Assembly (NCBI RefSeq): GCF_027244095.1
Contig: NC_069670.1
Coordinates: 16,821,320-16,885,319, forward strand
DNA length: 64,000 nucleotides
Direction: 5' to 3'
Source: Hemicordylus capensis
Lineage: Eukaryota > Chordata > Lepidosauria > Squamata > Cordylidae
The notes under the pieces: generated by a model
What the model saw: only the letters and a program-made list of their open reading frames with translations
What the model was told of the DNA's origin: nothing
Databases searched by the model: none
Made by a program: the position numbers and the translations under genes
In this document: piece after piece, positions 24,301 to 36,300 of the stretch
Layout: every line of letters begins with the position of its first letter
Position numbering within the stretch: the first letter of the stretch is position 1

Positions 24301-27300
24301 GGAGATGCTGCCAGGGAGCAGGCAGGTGCTCTTCCCAGAGCGGCCCCATCCCCTCAGGGGAATATCTTACAGTTTGTCCTGAGCTGGCCCTGGATAGTGG
24401 CCTTTAAAAAAAAATATTTTTAAAGAATTCACATTCTTAGGCATGTGAAAGCAGCAGGCTTTTTGCAGGACGTATGGTGTTTGACGCGTCGGTTCTGCAC
24501 CACAGGGATTGTGAGCGAAGCTGCCATTTGCTGAGTCAGACCCTTGGTCTGCCTAGCTCAGCGTTGTCAGCACTGACTGGCAGCAGCTCCCCAGGGATTC
24601 TGAGCAGGGTCTTCCCCAGCCTGGCTGGAGATGCTAACAGGGATTGAACCTGAGACTTCCCGTGCATGCAAAGCACTGAGCTCCAGCATCATCCTGCGTA
24701 TTCTGAAGGCACATTCTCTGACACCCTCTTCTCTGCTTCTGCACCACGCCTGTTGCTGGCACTCAGACATTTCCTCTTTTCTTTTCCATTTTCCTTCTTT
24801 TGCTCCAGCTTCACAATTGCACCGGTTTGCTACCATCTCTAAGGTCAGCCTCAAAAGGCAGCAGTGTTGAACGCCAGTGAGTTTAAGATACAGAGAGAAA
24901 AGAGGTTTATCCTCATGAAAACGTTAGAGCAGGGCTACTCAACTCCGGCCCTCCAGCTGTCTCTGGACTACAACTCCCATCATCCCCAGACATTGTGGCC
25001 AGTAGTCAGGGACAATGGGCATTGTAGTCCAACACCTGCGGGAGAGCCAGCGTTTTGCAGCCCTGGGTTGGAGGAATCGGACTGTGAGAGAGACTGCTTG
25101 AAAATGGGCCAATAATTAGGGTTAATTTTGATGGCCAGGCTGGCAGACTGTGGTGGCCAGTTGGCCTAAGGGGTAAAGAGAGGATTCTTGGATCAGATTC
25201 TGGCAGGGAAGAGGGTTAATGTTTGCAGGCTGAGGAGGGTGGGGAGTCCCTTGGGGACCGATCCTCAGCACGCCTCTCTCTTCCCCGCCTCCAGGCCGAC
25301 TGATATCTGGCAACCCAGGCCACAGAACCCTGTGACTGCACCACGGAGGAGGAAGAACCCATTCAAAGGCCCCGCTGAGCCCCAGGACGTGCCCGTGCTG
25401 CCTCCGGTTGTCCCCGAAGCCTCCCCTGTGCGGAAACGCAGGCTGGAGAAAGCCCCACTGGCTCCAGAGCTCCCGGACGCTGCGGCTGAGTTTCCTGTGC
25501 CCGTGGAGGACAGCTCTTGCCCGGTCGCCTACGGCAGCCCAGTGGAGGAGAGTTTGCCCTCCAGGGGGTCAGCAGATGTGCCCCACTCCCCATCCCAGCA
25601 CTGCGGCTCTGTGGTCATGTATCTCGCGGCAGACACGGTCCTCGCCGGACCGGGGCCTCTCGTTGTCACCGGTGGCGCAGGATCCGTGGGGGCTTTGGAC
25701 GCGGCCTTCCTGGCTTTGTCTCCCGCCGTGGGGCCGTCCCCAGCGGCAGGGTTTTTTGGAGAGGCAGCCAGAGGCGGGGCCCAGAGTCCAGCAGAGGAGG
25801 CAGCTGTGCAAGAAGCCCCTGCTGGGATGAAGAGTGACGCTGCCCCTGGGGAGTTCACGGATCCGGAGTGCAGGGGAGGTTGTGGAGGGGTGGCACAGCC
25901 TGGCAGAGATGGTTCCCCGCCTGCAGTGGCGCTGGCCAGGTGGGAGGAGGAGGAGGACCTTGCGGTCACAATGGGGCGTTCCAGCCACGAGACGGGGTCC
26001 GTGGCGGGAGAAGTGTGCCCGCTGGGGCTCCTGGCTGAACCAGAAAGGAAGCCGGCCGAAGTCAGCAGCCAGGAGGCCTGCAGCTCCGCTTCTGGAGAAG
26101 AGACTCCCTCCCCCGAAACCCTTCCCCGGCTGCAGCGACCTTGGGAAGGAGACGAGGCTGACGGGGGCAGTGACTGTGGGCCCCAGCAGCCTGAAGGCCC
26201 TGCTTCCCCCTCCGCGCTTGCCACAGAAGACTCTCCCCAGCAAGGCGGGTGTGAGGAGCAAGCATCCGCAGAGGAGGACTTGGGGGGTGGCCACTCCCCA
26301 ACCTTGGCAGAAGCTCCGCCTCCCGCAGAGAGGTGCAGCGACGAAGAGGTCCCACGGGTGGACGCAGCGGAGAGGCCAACACCTGCCCTTGCTGTCCTGG
26401 GAGCGGAGGACGAGACGGAAGCTGCCAGGAGCTGCAACCAGAGTCCCGTAGAAGCCAAGGTGCATGTTGAACTGGAGAAAGGTGAGGCAGGCGATGGGAG
26501 GGGTGCGGACCAGAGAGATGTCCTGCCCGAGGCAGCAGGGCGGGAACCTCCACGAGCGGAGGATGTCGCCTCGGAGAGAGGAGAGGAGCAAAGCAAAGAT
26601 GGCAGGAAGACCCGTCCAGAAGATGCTTTGGAGGCCCCAGGGACACAACTGTACACTCCAGAGAAAGATGGGAGTCAGACGCTTTTGGGGAGTTGTGGGC
26701 CAAGCCTGGAAGGGCCAGGGAGTGGCCCAGAGGAGCCCAAGAGCCAGGGTGTGCTGGACAACAGCGGAATAAGAAGAGAAGCCGCGTCAGGCGCGGAGGA
26801 GCCTTTTGCAGAGCATAATTTAGCACCCGGGACCAGCGAGCCAGTGATGGCTGCGGTTACAGCTCTTCGCCAGCCGGGCCCCCCATCACCTCAGGATGCT
26901 GCTTTGCCCGTCCCAGCTCCCCGTGCCCGCAAGGACAGGACCGCCCAGCCCAGCCAGCAGCCCCTGGTGCCCATTTACACGCCCCGTGGCACAGCGTCGG
27001 ATTTAGGACATCAAGGGGAGGCCCAGGTACTGATGACCATGGCAGTGACTGCCTTATCATTGGTGCTTCCAGCTGCCTCCCCCATTTTGAAATCTGGGGG
27101 GGTCAAGTTTGAGAACCCCTGGGCTCAGTGGTGTATGGTGCCAACACTCTTGAAGGGGTTCAGGAATCTTGGTGTATGTGTGTGTGACCACACACACACA
27201 CCAATGGTGATCATATTCCCAGGGTTGATGATCGCTGTCGATGGTGATCATATTCCCAGAGTTGTTTTCTGTGGTTGCTGGATTGCCATGCAAGTGGATT

Positions 27301-30300
27301 ACAGCTTCCATCATCTCCAGCCTGTTTTGCAGCTGGGGATGATGGGAGTTGTAGTCCAGTGACAGCTGAGAGCCACCCCTGTCTTAGAGGCTTATTTGCT
27401 TGGCTTTTATTTTAAACCAAGTTCCTAGACCTTATGATAATGGCAAATAGCATGGCCCATTTATCACCTCCATTCCTGGCCAGAAACGGTTGAGAAAAGT
27501 AAAAAGTAGCAAAAGTTCTCCTGCTTGTGCAAAACGGAGAAACGCATGCAAGAATATCTAATGTATATCCTTAATCTGGACATTCCTGATCAGGGGCTTT
27601 GCACAGGCTTATGGTCTTTCTCACACCCATGAGATGGCAGAGTTTCCCTCCCTCCACAAGGCTGGGATTTGGGGCTAGAGACTTGCCGCTCTGGGGGCTC
27701 AGCAGGGACGTAGCCTCATGCAGGCCCGTGACTAGCTTGTTTTGCCCCCTACCCTTTAGGCCGACAGCCCCAGGAACCCAACCCTCATGAACTCCAGCCA
27801 GTCCTTGCTGGAGTGGTGTCAGGAGGTGACCTCCGGCTTCAGGGGCGTCCGCGTCACCAACTTCACCACCTCCTGGCGCAGTGGCCTGGCGTTCTGTGCC
27901 ATCCTGCATCACTTCCACCCAGAGAAGATGTGAGTTGGCAGCTGTAAACAGGGGCCCAGGGGTGTTGGCAGAGTTCCTCGGGGATTTCCAGTTCTGCGGC
28001 AGAGTTTGTGGTGACAGCTCTTGAACAGGGGTAGAGTAATGAAATGCAAGAATGTGGAGACTTGCCACAGATTTCTCGCCTGACCAGGAGTGCTCTTAAT
28101 TTTTTTCATGTGTGCAGAATGAATTTTGTTCTGTGCAGCCATAGCAAGGCAGTGAGTGTGCACCTGCATTGTGTGTGAACTTCCTGATTCAATCTGAGTG
28201 GGATCTAAAATTAACTGAGCGGACATAAAAAAACTTGTGCGCGCACACACATGCACTTACCTTAAGAGGGAACACTGCTGACCAGTTCCCAGTGGGAATG
28301 GTGCTGCCAGTCTGAGTACCCCTTGAATACCTAATCATCGTGATGAATTTTATCCCTTGTATGTATTTGAGGGGAAAATAATCTTAAAGGGCAAAAGTTT
28401 TCTCTAATTAGGCTGGCCTTAGTCCTAATCCCTACCAAAGCTCTGATCCAGATTCCCTTTATACACCCCAATAACACACACTCAGGAGCCTTGAGGACAC
28501 AATCCCCAAAATAAAAGTGACCGTTTATTCTTCCCTGGGCTTCTGATATCCATTGAGGCAGGTGGCTTTAGGCCTCTGTAGCTGTCCAGCTGCTCTCCTA
28601 GGTCTTTTGCCTTGTCTGCTGTCCTTCAGGCACAAAGTCTTCAGTCTGGTCCTCTGCTCCTATCCAGGGCCTGTGCCTTGTCTGCTGTCCTTCAGGCACA
28701 AAGTCTTCAGTCTGGTCCTCTGCTCCCATCCAGGGCCTGTGCCTTGTCTGCTGTCCTTCAGGCACAAAGTCTTCAGTCTGGTCCTCTGCTCCTATCCAGG
28801 GCCTGTGCCTTGTCTGCTGTCCTTCAGGCACAAAGTCTTCAGTCTGGTCCTCTGCTCCCATCCAGGGCCTGTGCCTTGTCTGCTGTCTCAGGCACAAAGT
28901 CTTCAGTCTGGTCCTCCACCTTGTCACTGGCCAGTTAACCACTTAACTGCCAGGCTCCCTATAGACAAGGTTTCCTCACTAGTCAGCTCTCCTCTAGTGC
29001 TAGGCACCCTGAAGGTGCAGGGGCTAAATCCCTTAAGTGAGGTGAACAAGGCAGACACCCCCACCAGCTCTTTTGGAGGTATCTTGGGCAAAGCCAATGT
29101 TCCTGCTGCCCTCCAGCCTTCCTAGTGACCAGCTCTTCAGTAGCTGCCCTTTCCTCTGGGCTGCCTTCTTCCTTCTTTTCAGCTCTTCTTCCTTCAGAGC
29201 TCTCCTTCTGGCACCCCAGCAGACTCTCCCTGTGAGCCTGGCTGGACCATCTATTTATGCTCCCATTTCCCAGAATGCTGACATAGCCCCAGCCAATCCT
29301 AGCCCAGAGTCGCCTTTTGAACTGATTGGCCGAAAGCTTGACCTGCAGAGTGCCTTCTGCTTTCATTTGATTGGACAGAACCTTTACCTGTAGGACCCTT
29401 CTCATTGGACAGTTTTTGGATGCCACCCAAATGCCTAAGCTTGTTCAAAATGCTTAGAGGCAAAGCCTTATTGTGACCAAACACCAATAATTCTATATAA
29501 ATCAAACAAATATAGGTGAATTATTCAAAGCCACCCACAGATCCTATAACTATGGTAAAATCCCCTCCATGACACACAGATTTTCCCACTAGCATTGCCT
29601 CCAGCTTATCTGGATTTTGTTTTCGTTCAACTTGGTCTCACAGCTTCCAAACTCTGGTTAAAGACACAGACTGTGCATCCTGGATCTGGCTATCATTGGC
29701 ATAGATCAGGCCTGCTCAACTTAGGTCCCTGCCCTGCTAATTTTGGACTACAACTCCCATAATCCCTAGCCACAGTGGCCAATAGCCAGGGGTTATGGGA
29801 GCTGTAGGCCAACATCTGCAGGAGGGCCGAAGTTGAGGGTGCCCTGGCATAGAAGGCCCCCTGGAGGTCTTCTAGACCACCCCCTGCTCATTACAGGAAT
29901 CTGCTCCAGCATCCCTGACCGATGACTATCCAACCTCTCTCTGAAAACCCAGAGAGATAGCCCACTCCTCATGAGGCAGGCTGTTCCACTGTCCAAGAGC
30001 TCTTACAGTTAGAAAATTCCTCCAAATGCCTAGCCTAAATCTGGGAGGGGAGATTTCAGTGGATTTCAGGGTCAAAGAGGGAAGGCAAGAACTCTTTTTC
30101 TGTGTAAACCGCACTGAGCCATTTCTGGAAGGGCAGGATAGAAATCAAATAAATAGATAGATAAATGGAGAAGTGGAGGCCACTGCAGAGTGAGGGATCA
30201 AAATGGCAGGCAGTGGGAGCGAGAGAGATCTGCAGGGGCTGAGCAAAAGTCTGGTGTCAGCAAAATTCTGAAGGAGGAGGGTGAAGTGATGCAGCAGAGT

Positions 30301-33300
30301 GTGGAGGATTCTTCTGGTGGTGAAGTGTCTTGGGATCGAGGGTAGGTGCAGGCAAAGCCCATTGATGGAACTGATGTTTCTCCCCTCCCATCCTCAGCAA
30401 CTATGAAGCTCTGGATCCCCTCGATATCAAGCAGAACAACAAACTGGTGAGTCGGTCGCTCCAAGCTCTTTGGGGTGGCCTCTTGTTTGGTGGTGCCTGC
30501 TAGGAATGCTCTGGGATGGGGCCTTGCCAGTGGGAGGTCTGTATCCTTTGCTCTGACACAGACTCTCTGGGTGTCCTTGGGCGTGTCACTCAACCTCTGC
30601 TAGCTCACAGGAGTGTTTGGAGAATAAATAACCCCGTGAAAGAGATGCAGAGATGGGATGGCCAAGTGGTTGCAGGGCAGGGTTGGACTGTGAGAGGCCT
30701 GTTTCTTTTTCTCTTGCTCACCCTCAGCCCTTCCATCTGTAAAATGGGTCATTTTGTCGCGAGGGTCGCACAGTGTCAAGGGGAAGCTCTTTTGCCCCAT
30801 TGCAAAGTGTCATGGAGGAGGAACTGATGTCAGGAAATAATGTTCCACCGAGAGGAGTTTTAACAAGAAAAATTTGAATCTGAATTTCTCCTGCTTTCTC
30901 TCCTCCTGCAATCAGGCCTTTGATGGTTTTGCCTCGCTGGGAATCTCCCGGGTGATGGATCCGGCCGACATGGTGTTCTTGACAGTGCCCGATCGGCTGA
31001 TTGTCATGACGTACCTGTGCCAAATCCGGGCCTTTTTCACGGGGCAGGAGCTGAACGTGGTGCAGCTGGCAGGCCACAGCAACCAGACCACCTACAAGGT
31101 GGGCAAATTCGACACGGACGCCTCTGGCTCCATTGACCCCGCCATGTTCTACTCCCAGCACCTCCAAAGTGCCGCCTGCCAAGTAGAGCATCCTGGGAGG
31201 CAGGACGCTGAGGATTCTGGGATGAGAAGGGCCTCCGGCAGCGTGGCAGGGGTGGACCAGGAACCAGAGGCGGAGGACGCTACTCCAGAGTCTGCCGAGA
31301 GTGAGGCAAAGGCCGGTGTTGCAAAGGATTCTGGGAACGAAGCCCCCTTGGGGGACAGGGAAGCCAGGGATACGGAGTCCTTCCAAGCTGTGGAGCGTGC
31401 AAGTGAGCCAATGGTCAACGGCGCCCCTTCTGTTGAAGAACCCAAGCCGGAGCCCTCCAAAGCTGTGGACGATACTAAAGCAGAAAGCCCCGAGGCTGGT
31501 GGGAAGGCCGTGGCGGAGATTTCTCCGAGCCTGCAGTCGTTCCTCAGGGATGCCGCGGCGGAGACCTTGACGCCCGACGGGAAAGCACTTCTTAACGGCG
31601 CCGTGGCCAGTTCAGCCACAGCACCCGGCGCAGGGTTTCTGACCCAACTGGATTCTGGGACGGAGGCCCCAAGGCCTGGTGGGAAATCAATGGTCAATGG
31701 CACCGTGACGGAGCCAAGCGCCGAGCGGGAGGGAGAGCTCTCTGCCCGTGGGGACTCCGGGGCCGAAGCCTCGATGCTTGGCGAGTCGATTCAGCGGGCC
31801 GAACCGGAGGCTCCCAGGAGCCCCGGAGCAGAAGCTGCAAGGCCTGACGGGAAACCCTCGGCCAGCAACAGCGAGCCACTGGTCCCCCCTCCACGGCTGA
31901 AGCGGCTTGCCTCCCGGAGTGGTCCCGAGCGCGGCCTGCAGCGCACGCTCTCCACGGGCAGCCAGGGGCCCGTCGCCCCACCACGATCCCACGCCAGCAA
32001 GTCCACCTTCGCTCATGTGCGCGATGCTGACCTGGTGAAAAAGCGACGCTCGCGGCTCAAGAGCGAATCCCTGTCGATGGACGAAGGGGATGCCGGTGGT
32101 CCGTTGGAGGACCCAGCCCAAAGACTTGCCATGGTGAGTGGCCCGGAGTCGCCGGTCTCCCAGTGTGCCATTGGGAATCATCCCGATAAACTTCCCTTGG
32201 AGACGTGATGCCGGGCGTCAGCTCAGCTTCGGTCCAGAGGGCTCCTCTTCAGTGTCTGTTTTTCCCTTTTCGTCCCCGGAAACCACAAAGAGAGAGTGCT
32301 CCTGAGCATGTGCAGAGTTGCATTTCTGGTCATCACAGCTAACCCTCAAGCATTCAGACCCAGGGGGCATGGCTTCCCAGCATGCTTGAAACCCAGCCTG
32401 TCTCTTGCGTCCCATTCGGCCCAGTTGGGCGGACGCTTTTGAACGCTGGACTTCTTTGCTTTCAGCCCCACCGGAGCACTGCGAGAGGAGTGTGGATTGC
32501 CTGCTTCGGCCTGGGGGGGTGTGCTGGGGAGGAGGGGGAATTGACCGTACATTTTGATCAACGTTGTCGCCTCCCTTCCGGCTTGCTCTGTACAGCTTTT
32601 GGTCCCCCTCTAACCCCGTCTCCGGCTTTTGGGGTCACGCTTTGGCGCCAGGCCTGGCTGTGTCTATATTCCGGGTCCCTTTTGGGATGCCTCTTCCTTG
32701 CTTTTGGATGAGCATTTGCCCCAGCCCCAGGTTGAACGGAGAGGAGTCTTTGAATCGCAAAAGGGCAGCTCAAATGTTGTGTTTTAGGGGCCTCTGGTTT
32801 AAGTTATCCCGATGAAATAACCAGCTCTCTTTTTAAGCAACACCACTGCATGCCTGCATGGACACCCCAAACATGCCCTTCTTTCTTTTTTGAATTCAGG
32901 GTATAGAGCAGGGGGAGGCAACCTTGGTACTCCAGCCTTTTGTTGAACTACAACTCCCATCATCCCCAGCTGTGGTATATTGTGGCTGTGGATGATGGGA
33001 GTTGTAGTCCAGGAGTAGCCGGAGAGCCAAAGTTGCCCTACCCCCGTTAGATAGAAGAATTGTAGGGTTTTTGAGTTGGAAGGGACCTTGGAGGTCTTCT
33101 AGTATAAGGGTCTCCAGATGTGGTTGGACTACAACTCCCATCATCCCCAAGCACAACAGCCAGATATAGGGAAATAGGCACCTAAGAAAGTGGGCTTCAG
33201 TCCATGGAATGTTAGGCTATTATTTATTTATTTAGCACCACCCATGTACAGGGCACTTTGCCAGGACTGAGAGGGCAGTCTCTGCCCCAAGGAGCTTACA

Positions 33301-36300
33301 TTCTAGATCAGTGCTTCTCAACTTTTTTGGAGTCATGGACCGGTATATTATTCATGCACAGTTTCCTGGACCAGCAGTTAGTAAGGGGGTTGCTCCCCTC
33401 GCCTCCACCCCCAGGCACCCCCCAAAAAACAATTGTGGGCAGCTCTCCGGAGCTCATTTCCAGGCAGTCCTCGCTGCTGGATAATGTTCATTTTGAGGAA
33501 GTGAAATGAATGTTATCCAGCAGCAAGGGCTGCCTGGAAATGAGCTCTGGAGAGCCCCCAGTGGCCCCCTCCGGCCCAAAATTGGGGTTTTTTTGGGTGA
33601 GGGGTATTTTTTATTAGTGATGCCTCATGGACCGGTACCCAACGCTTCGCGGACCGGCACTGGTCCACGGACCGGTGGTTGAGAAACACTGTTCTAGATC
33701 AGTGGTTCCCTCCAAACCAGGGTTCCTCCAGGTGGTGCTGAACTATGACTCCCATCATTCCCAGCTACAGTTTACTGGGGGGGTGATGGGAGTTGTAGTT
33801 CAGCAACATCTGGAGGAACCCAGGTTGGGAGCCACCAGGCTAGATATTGGCACAAGGGAAACCTCAGAGGAAGGAAATGAAGGCGGGGTAAAGAAGACGA
33901 ATATACCGTTACTGTGGTTACGTGGGTTCATTATAAGCTTCATTAGAAGGGCATCCCAACATTAGGTCCCCGGATGTCATCGGACTACAACTCCCATCAT
34001 CTCCACCCACGGTGGCCTTTGGCAGGGGATGATGGGAGTTGTAGTCCAGGAACATCTGGGGACCCAAGGCTGGGAGCTCCTGCAAATAAGGCATGGGGAC
34101 GAAGGGATTGGAGAAAGGCTTCGGAGAAAGCAGAATTGGAAGTACTAAAATGTGTTGGTTGTTTAAAGTGCCACACAGGACTCTTGTCATTTTTGCTGTG
34201 GCAAGCTAACAGGGCTGCACATCTGGAAGCTGTCACTAACGGAATGTTTAGTTACGCTCTGGCCAGAAGGAAAATCCACAGGGGTGCTAGTGCAGGGGTG
34301 TCGCGGAGGTGGGAATGCGCTGGGACGGAGCCCCGGTACTGCTTGGCTCCTCTGGCTGTCGGGGTGGGCATGGCCATGGCCTTGGGGGCTGTCCTGGAGA
34401 GAGCCTTCTGCACTTCTGAACTGGCAACTACATCGCTGGGCTAGTGAGCCCAGTTGCTCCAGCTGCCTCTCCTCCTCCTTCGCCTTTCTTCTCTCTACAT
34501 TTGCAACTGACAGGGACAGGTCGCTCACACAGACACACTCACACATGCACACCACCTGCCAAAGCTGGATGGTTTGGGCTCAAGGAATGCCAAGCATTGT
34601 CAGCCAGCCTCTTTGAAACAGAAAGCTTGAGTTCTTGCGTGGTTTCTGGTTCTGATGGGTTTGCTGTTTTTGTGGCAATAGAAAGGGGAAACAGTAGGTT
34701 TCTTTTGTTTAAATGTATGGATGAAAACTCGTTGGTGACTCACCTCTTGGTAAGATTTCCCTGTTGTTGTAAATGCAGTAGTTTGATGTAGTCCAAGATT
34801 TGTTCTAAGGTACACATGACATGGCTATGTTTTGTTTTGTTGCGATGTGGTGACCCATTTTCCTCTCTCCTCCCACAGGATGATGTTTGTGACGAAGGCT
34901 CAAAACCCCGACAGGTTACGCCGAAGGCGCAGCAGCACCCAGGTGAGTCTTGATTCTTGCAGGTAAGGCTAGAACTTAGAGGGGCTGTGGGTGCTGGCTT
35001 TTCTGTACCCCAAGCCATCTAAAGGTCCTCTGCAAAAGGGGCAGGTCCAATCCTAGACCCTTCCCAACTCCTCCTCCCACTTCCCAGACCCCTGTGGTTA
35101 ACATGGCCTGATACCCTTCCTGCTCTTTCAATCACAGCTCCTCCAACTACTACCTCCCAGGAACTGCCCCAGGATTCCGGCATCAAGAAAAGTGCCAATG
35201 AAGACGAGGCTCCAGTAAGATTTGCAAAGCACTTTGAGAACCTTTTGGTTGGAAAGCGGTACATGAATATTTTTTAATAAGATGGACAAGGATCACTAGC
35301 TTCGAATCCTGTTGCAGCAAGATTTGTTTCATGTGGGAGATGAAAAGTTGAACCTCCATGTTCAAAGGCACTCTACCAAATAATAGGCATAAACAGTGGG
35401 GAATTCATCCCCTCTGTGATGGCTTGCTCCACTAATACCCAGTGGCATAATCAGTACTTCTCAGACACTTCATCACCTTGATGAATTTCATCCATTTAGA
35501 GTATTCTTTATTAAGTGAATAATTAAATGTATTAATTCAAAAATACACACACACACACACACACACACACCAACAACCAGGTAAATATTTATTTATTTAT
35601 TATCATATTTCTGTACCGCCTGATATAGACATCTCTAGGCAGTGTACAAATATATCATCTTAAAGGTGTAAAGGGTTTGTCTGTTTAGGCTGGGATTAGT
35701 CCTAAGCAGTGTGCCCTCTAACAGCAATTCCCAGATGTTGTGGGCTACAACTTCCAGAATCCCCAGCTGCAATGACTTTTGCTTGTGGATGATGGGAGTT
35801 GTAATCAACATCTGGGAATCCCTATTAGAGGGAACACTGGTCCTAATCACTGGCCTGATTAAAACCCTGGCCCAGATTTACCTTCTCCAGTCACATAACA
35901 GAGGCACCTTGTTGACCCAAGCCTCAAAATAATAGGGACTTTGCCCTACTTTCACTAGCTTCTGATTGGCTGTTGAGACAGATAGCCTTGGCATGTAGCT
36001 ATCCAGCTGCTGGCCAGGGCCTTGTCTGCTCTCTCAGGCACAAGTCTTCAGTCTGGTCCTCCAGCCCACTTGGAGTCTTTATTTATAAGTTCCTCAGGAC
36101 TTTGAAGTTGGCCCAGCCAATCCTAGCCCTGCTGTCGCCTTTAAATTGATTGGCCAAAGCCTCCACCTTCAGTGTGTCTTCTGCTTTAATTTGATTGGGT
36201 AGAACCTTTGCCTGTGGGACCCTGATCATTGGATCATTTATTTGTTTTTGGAAACCCCAACGCTTTGTCAAAATTAAGCCTGTAAACAGAAAGCCAGGTA

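Noticed and set aside
25529-26826. Long open frames on the minus strand opposite EHBP1L1 exon 10 (up to 375 residues)
   Set aside because: They mirror a GC-rich, stop-poor coding exon; composition is unnatural (Ser/Arg/Cys/Trp-rich), with no family motif or splice context.
27027-27362. Extension of EHBP1L1 exon 10 to the next stop
   Set aside because: The reading continues into a palindromic mobile element and a CA tract; a good donor at 27,027 leads in phase to the CH-domain exon.
28621-28920. CRISPR-like array
   Set aside because: Units are contiguous and identical without unique spacers, in a vertebrate genome.
28553-29125. 190-residue repetitive open frame
   Set aside because: Product of the 66-bp array, whose unit is a multiple of three; also open on the other strand.
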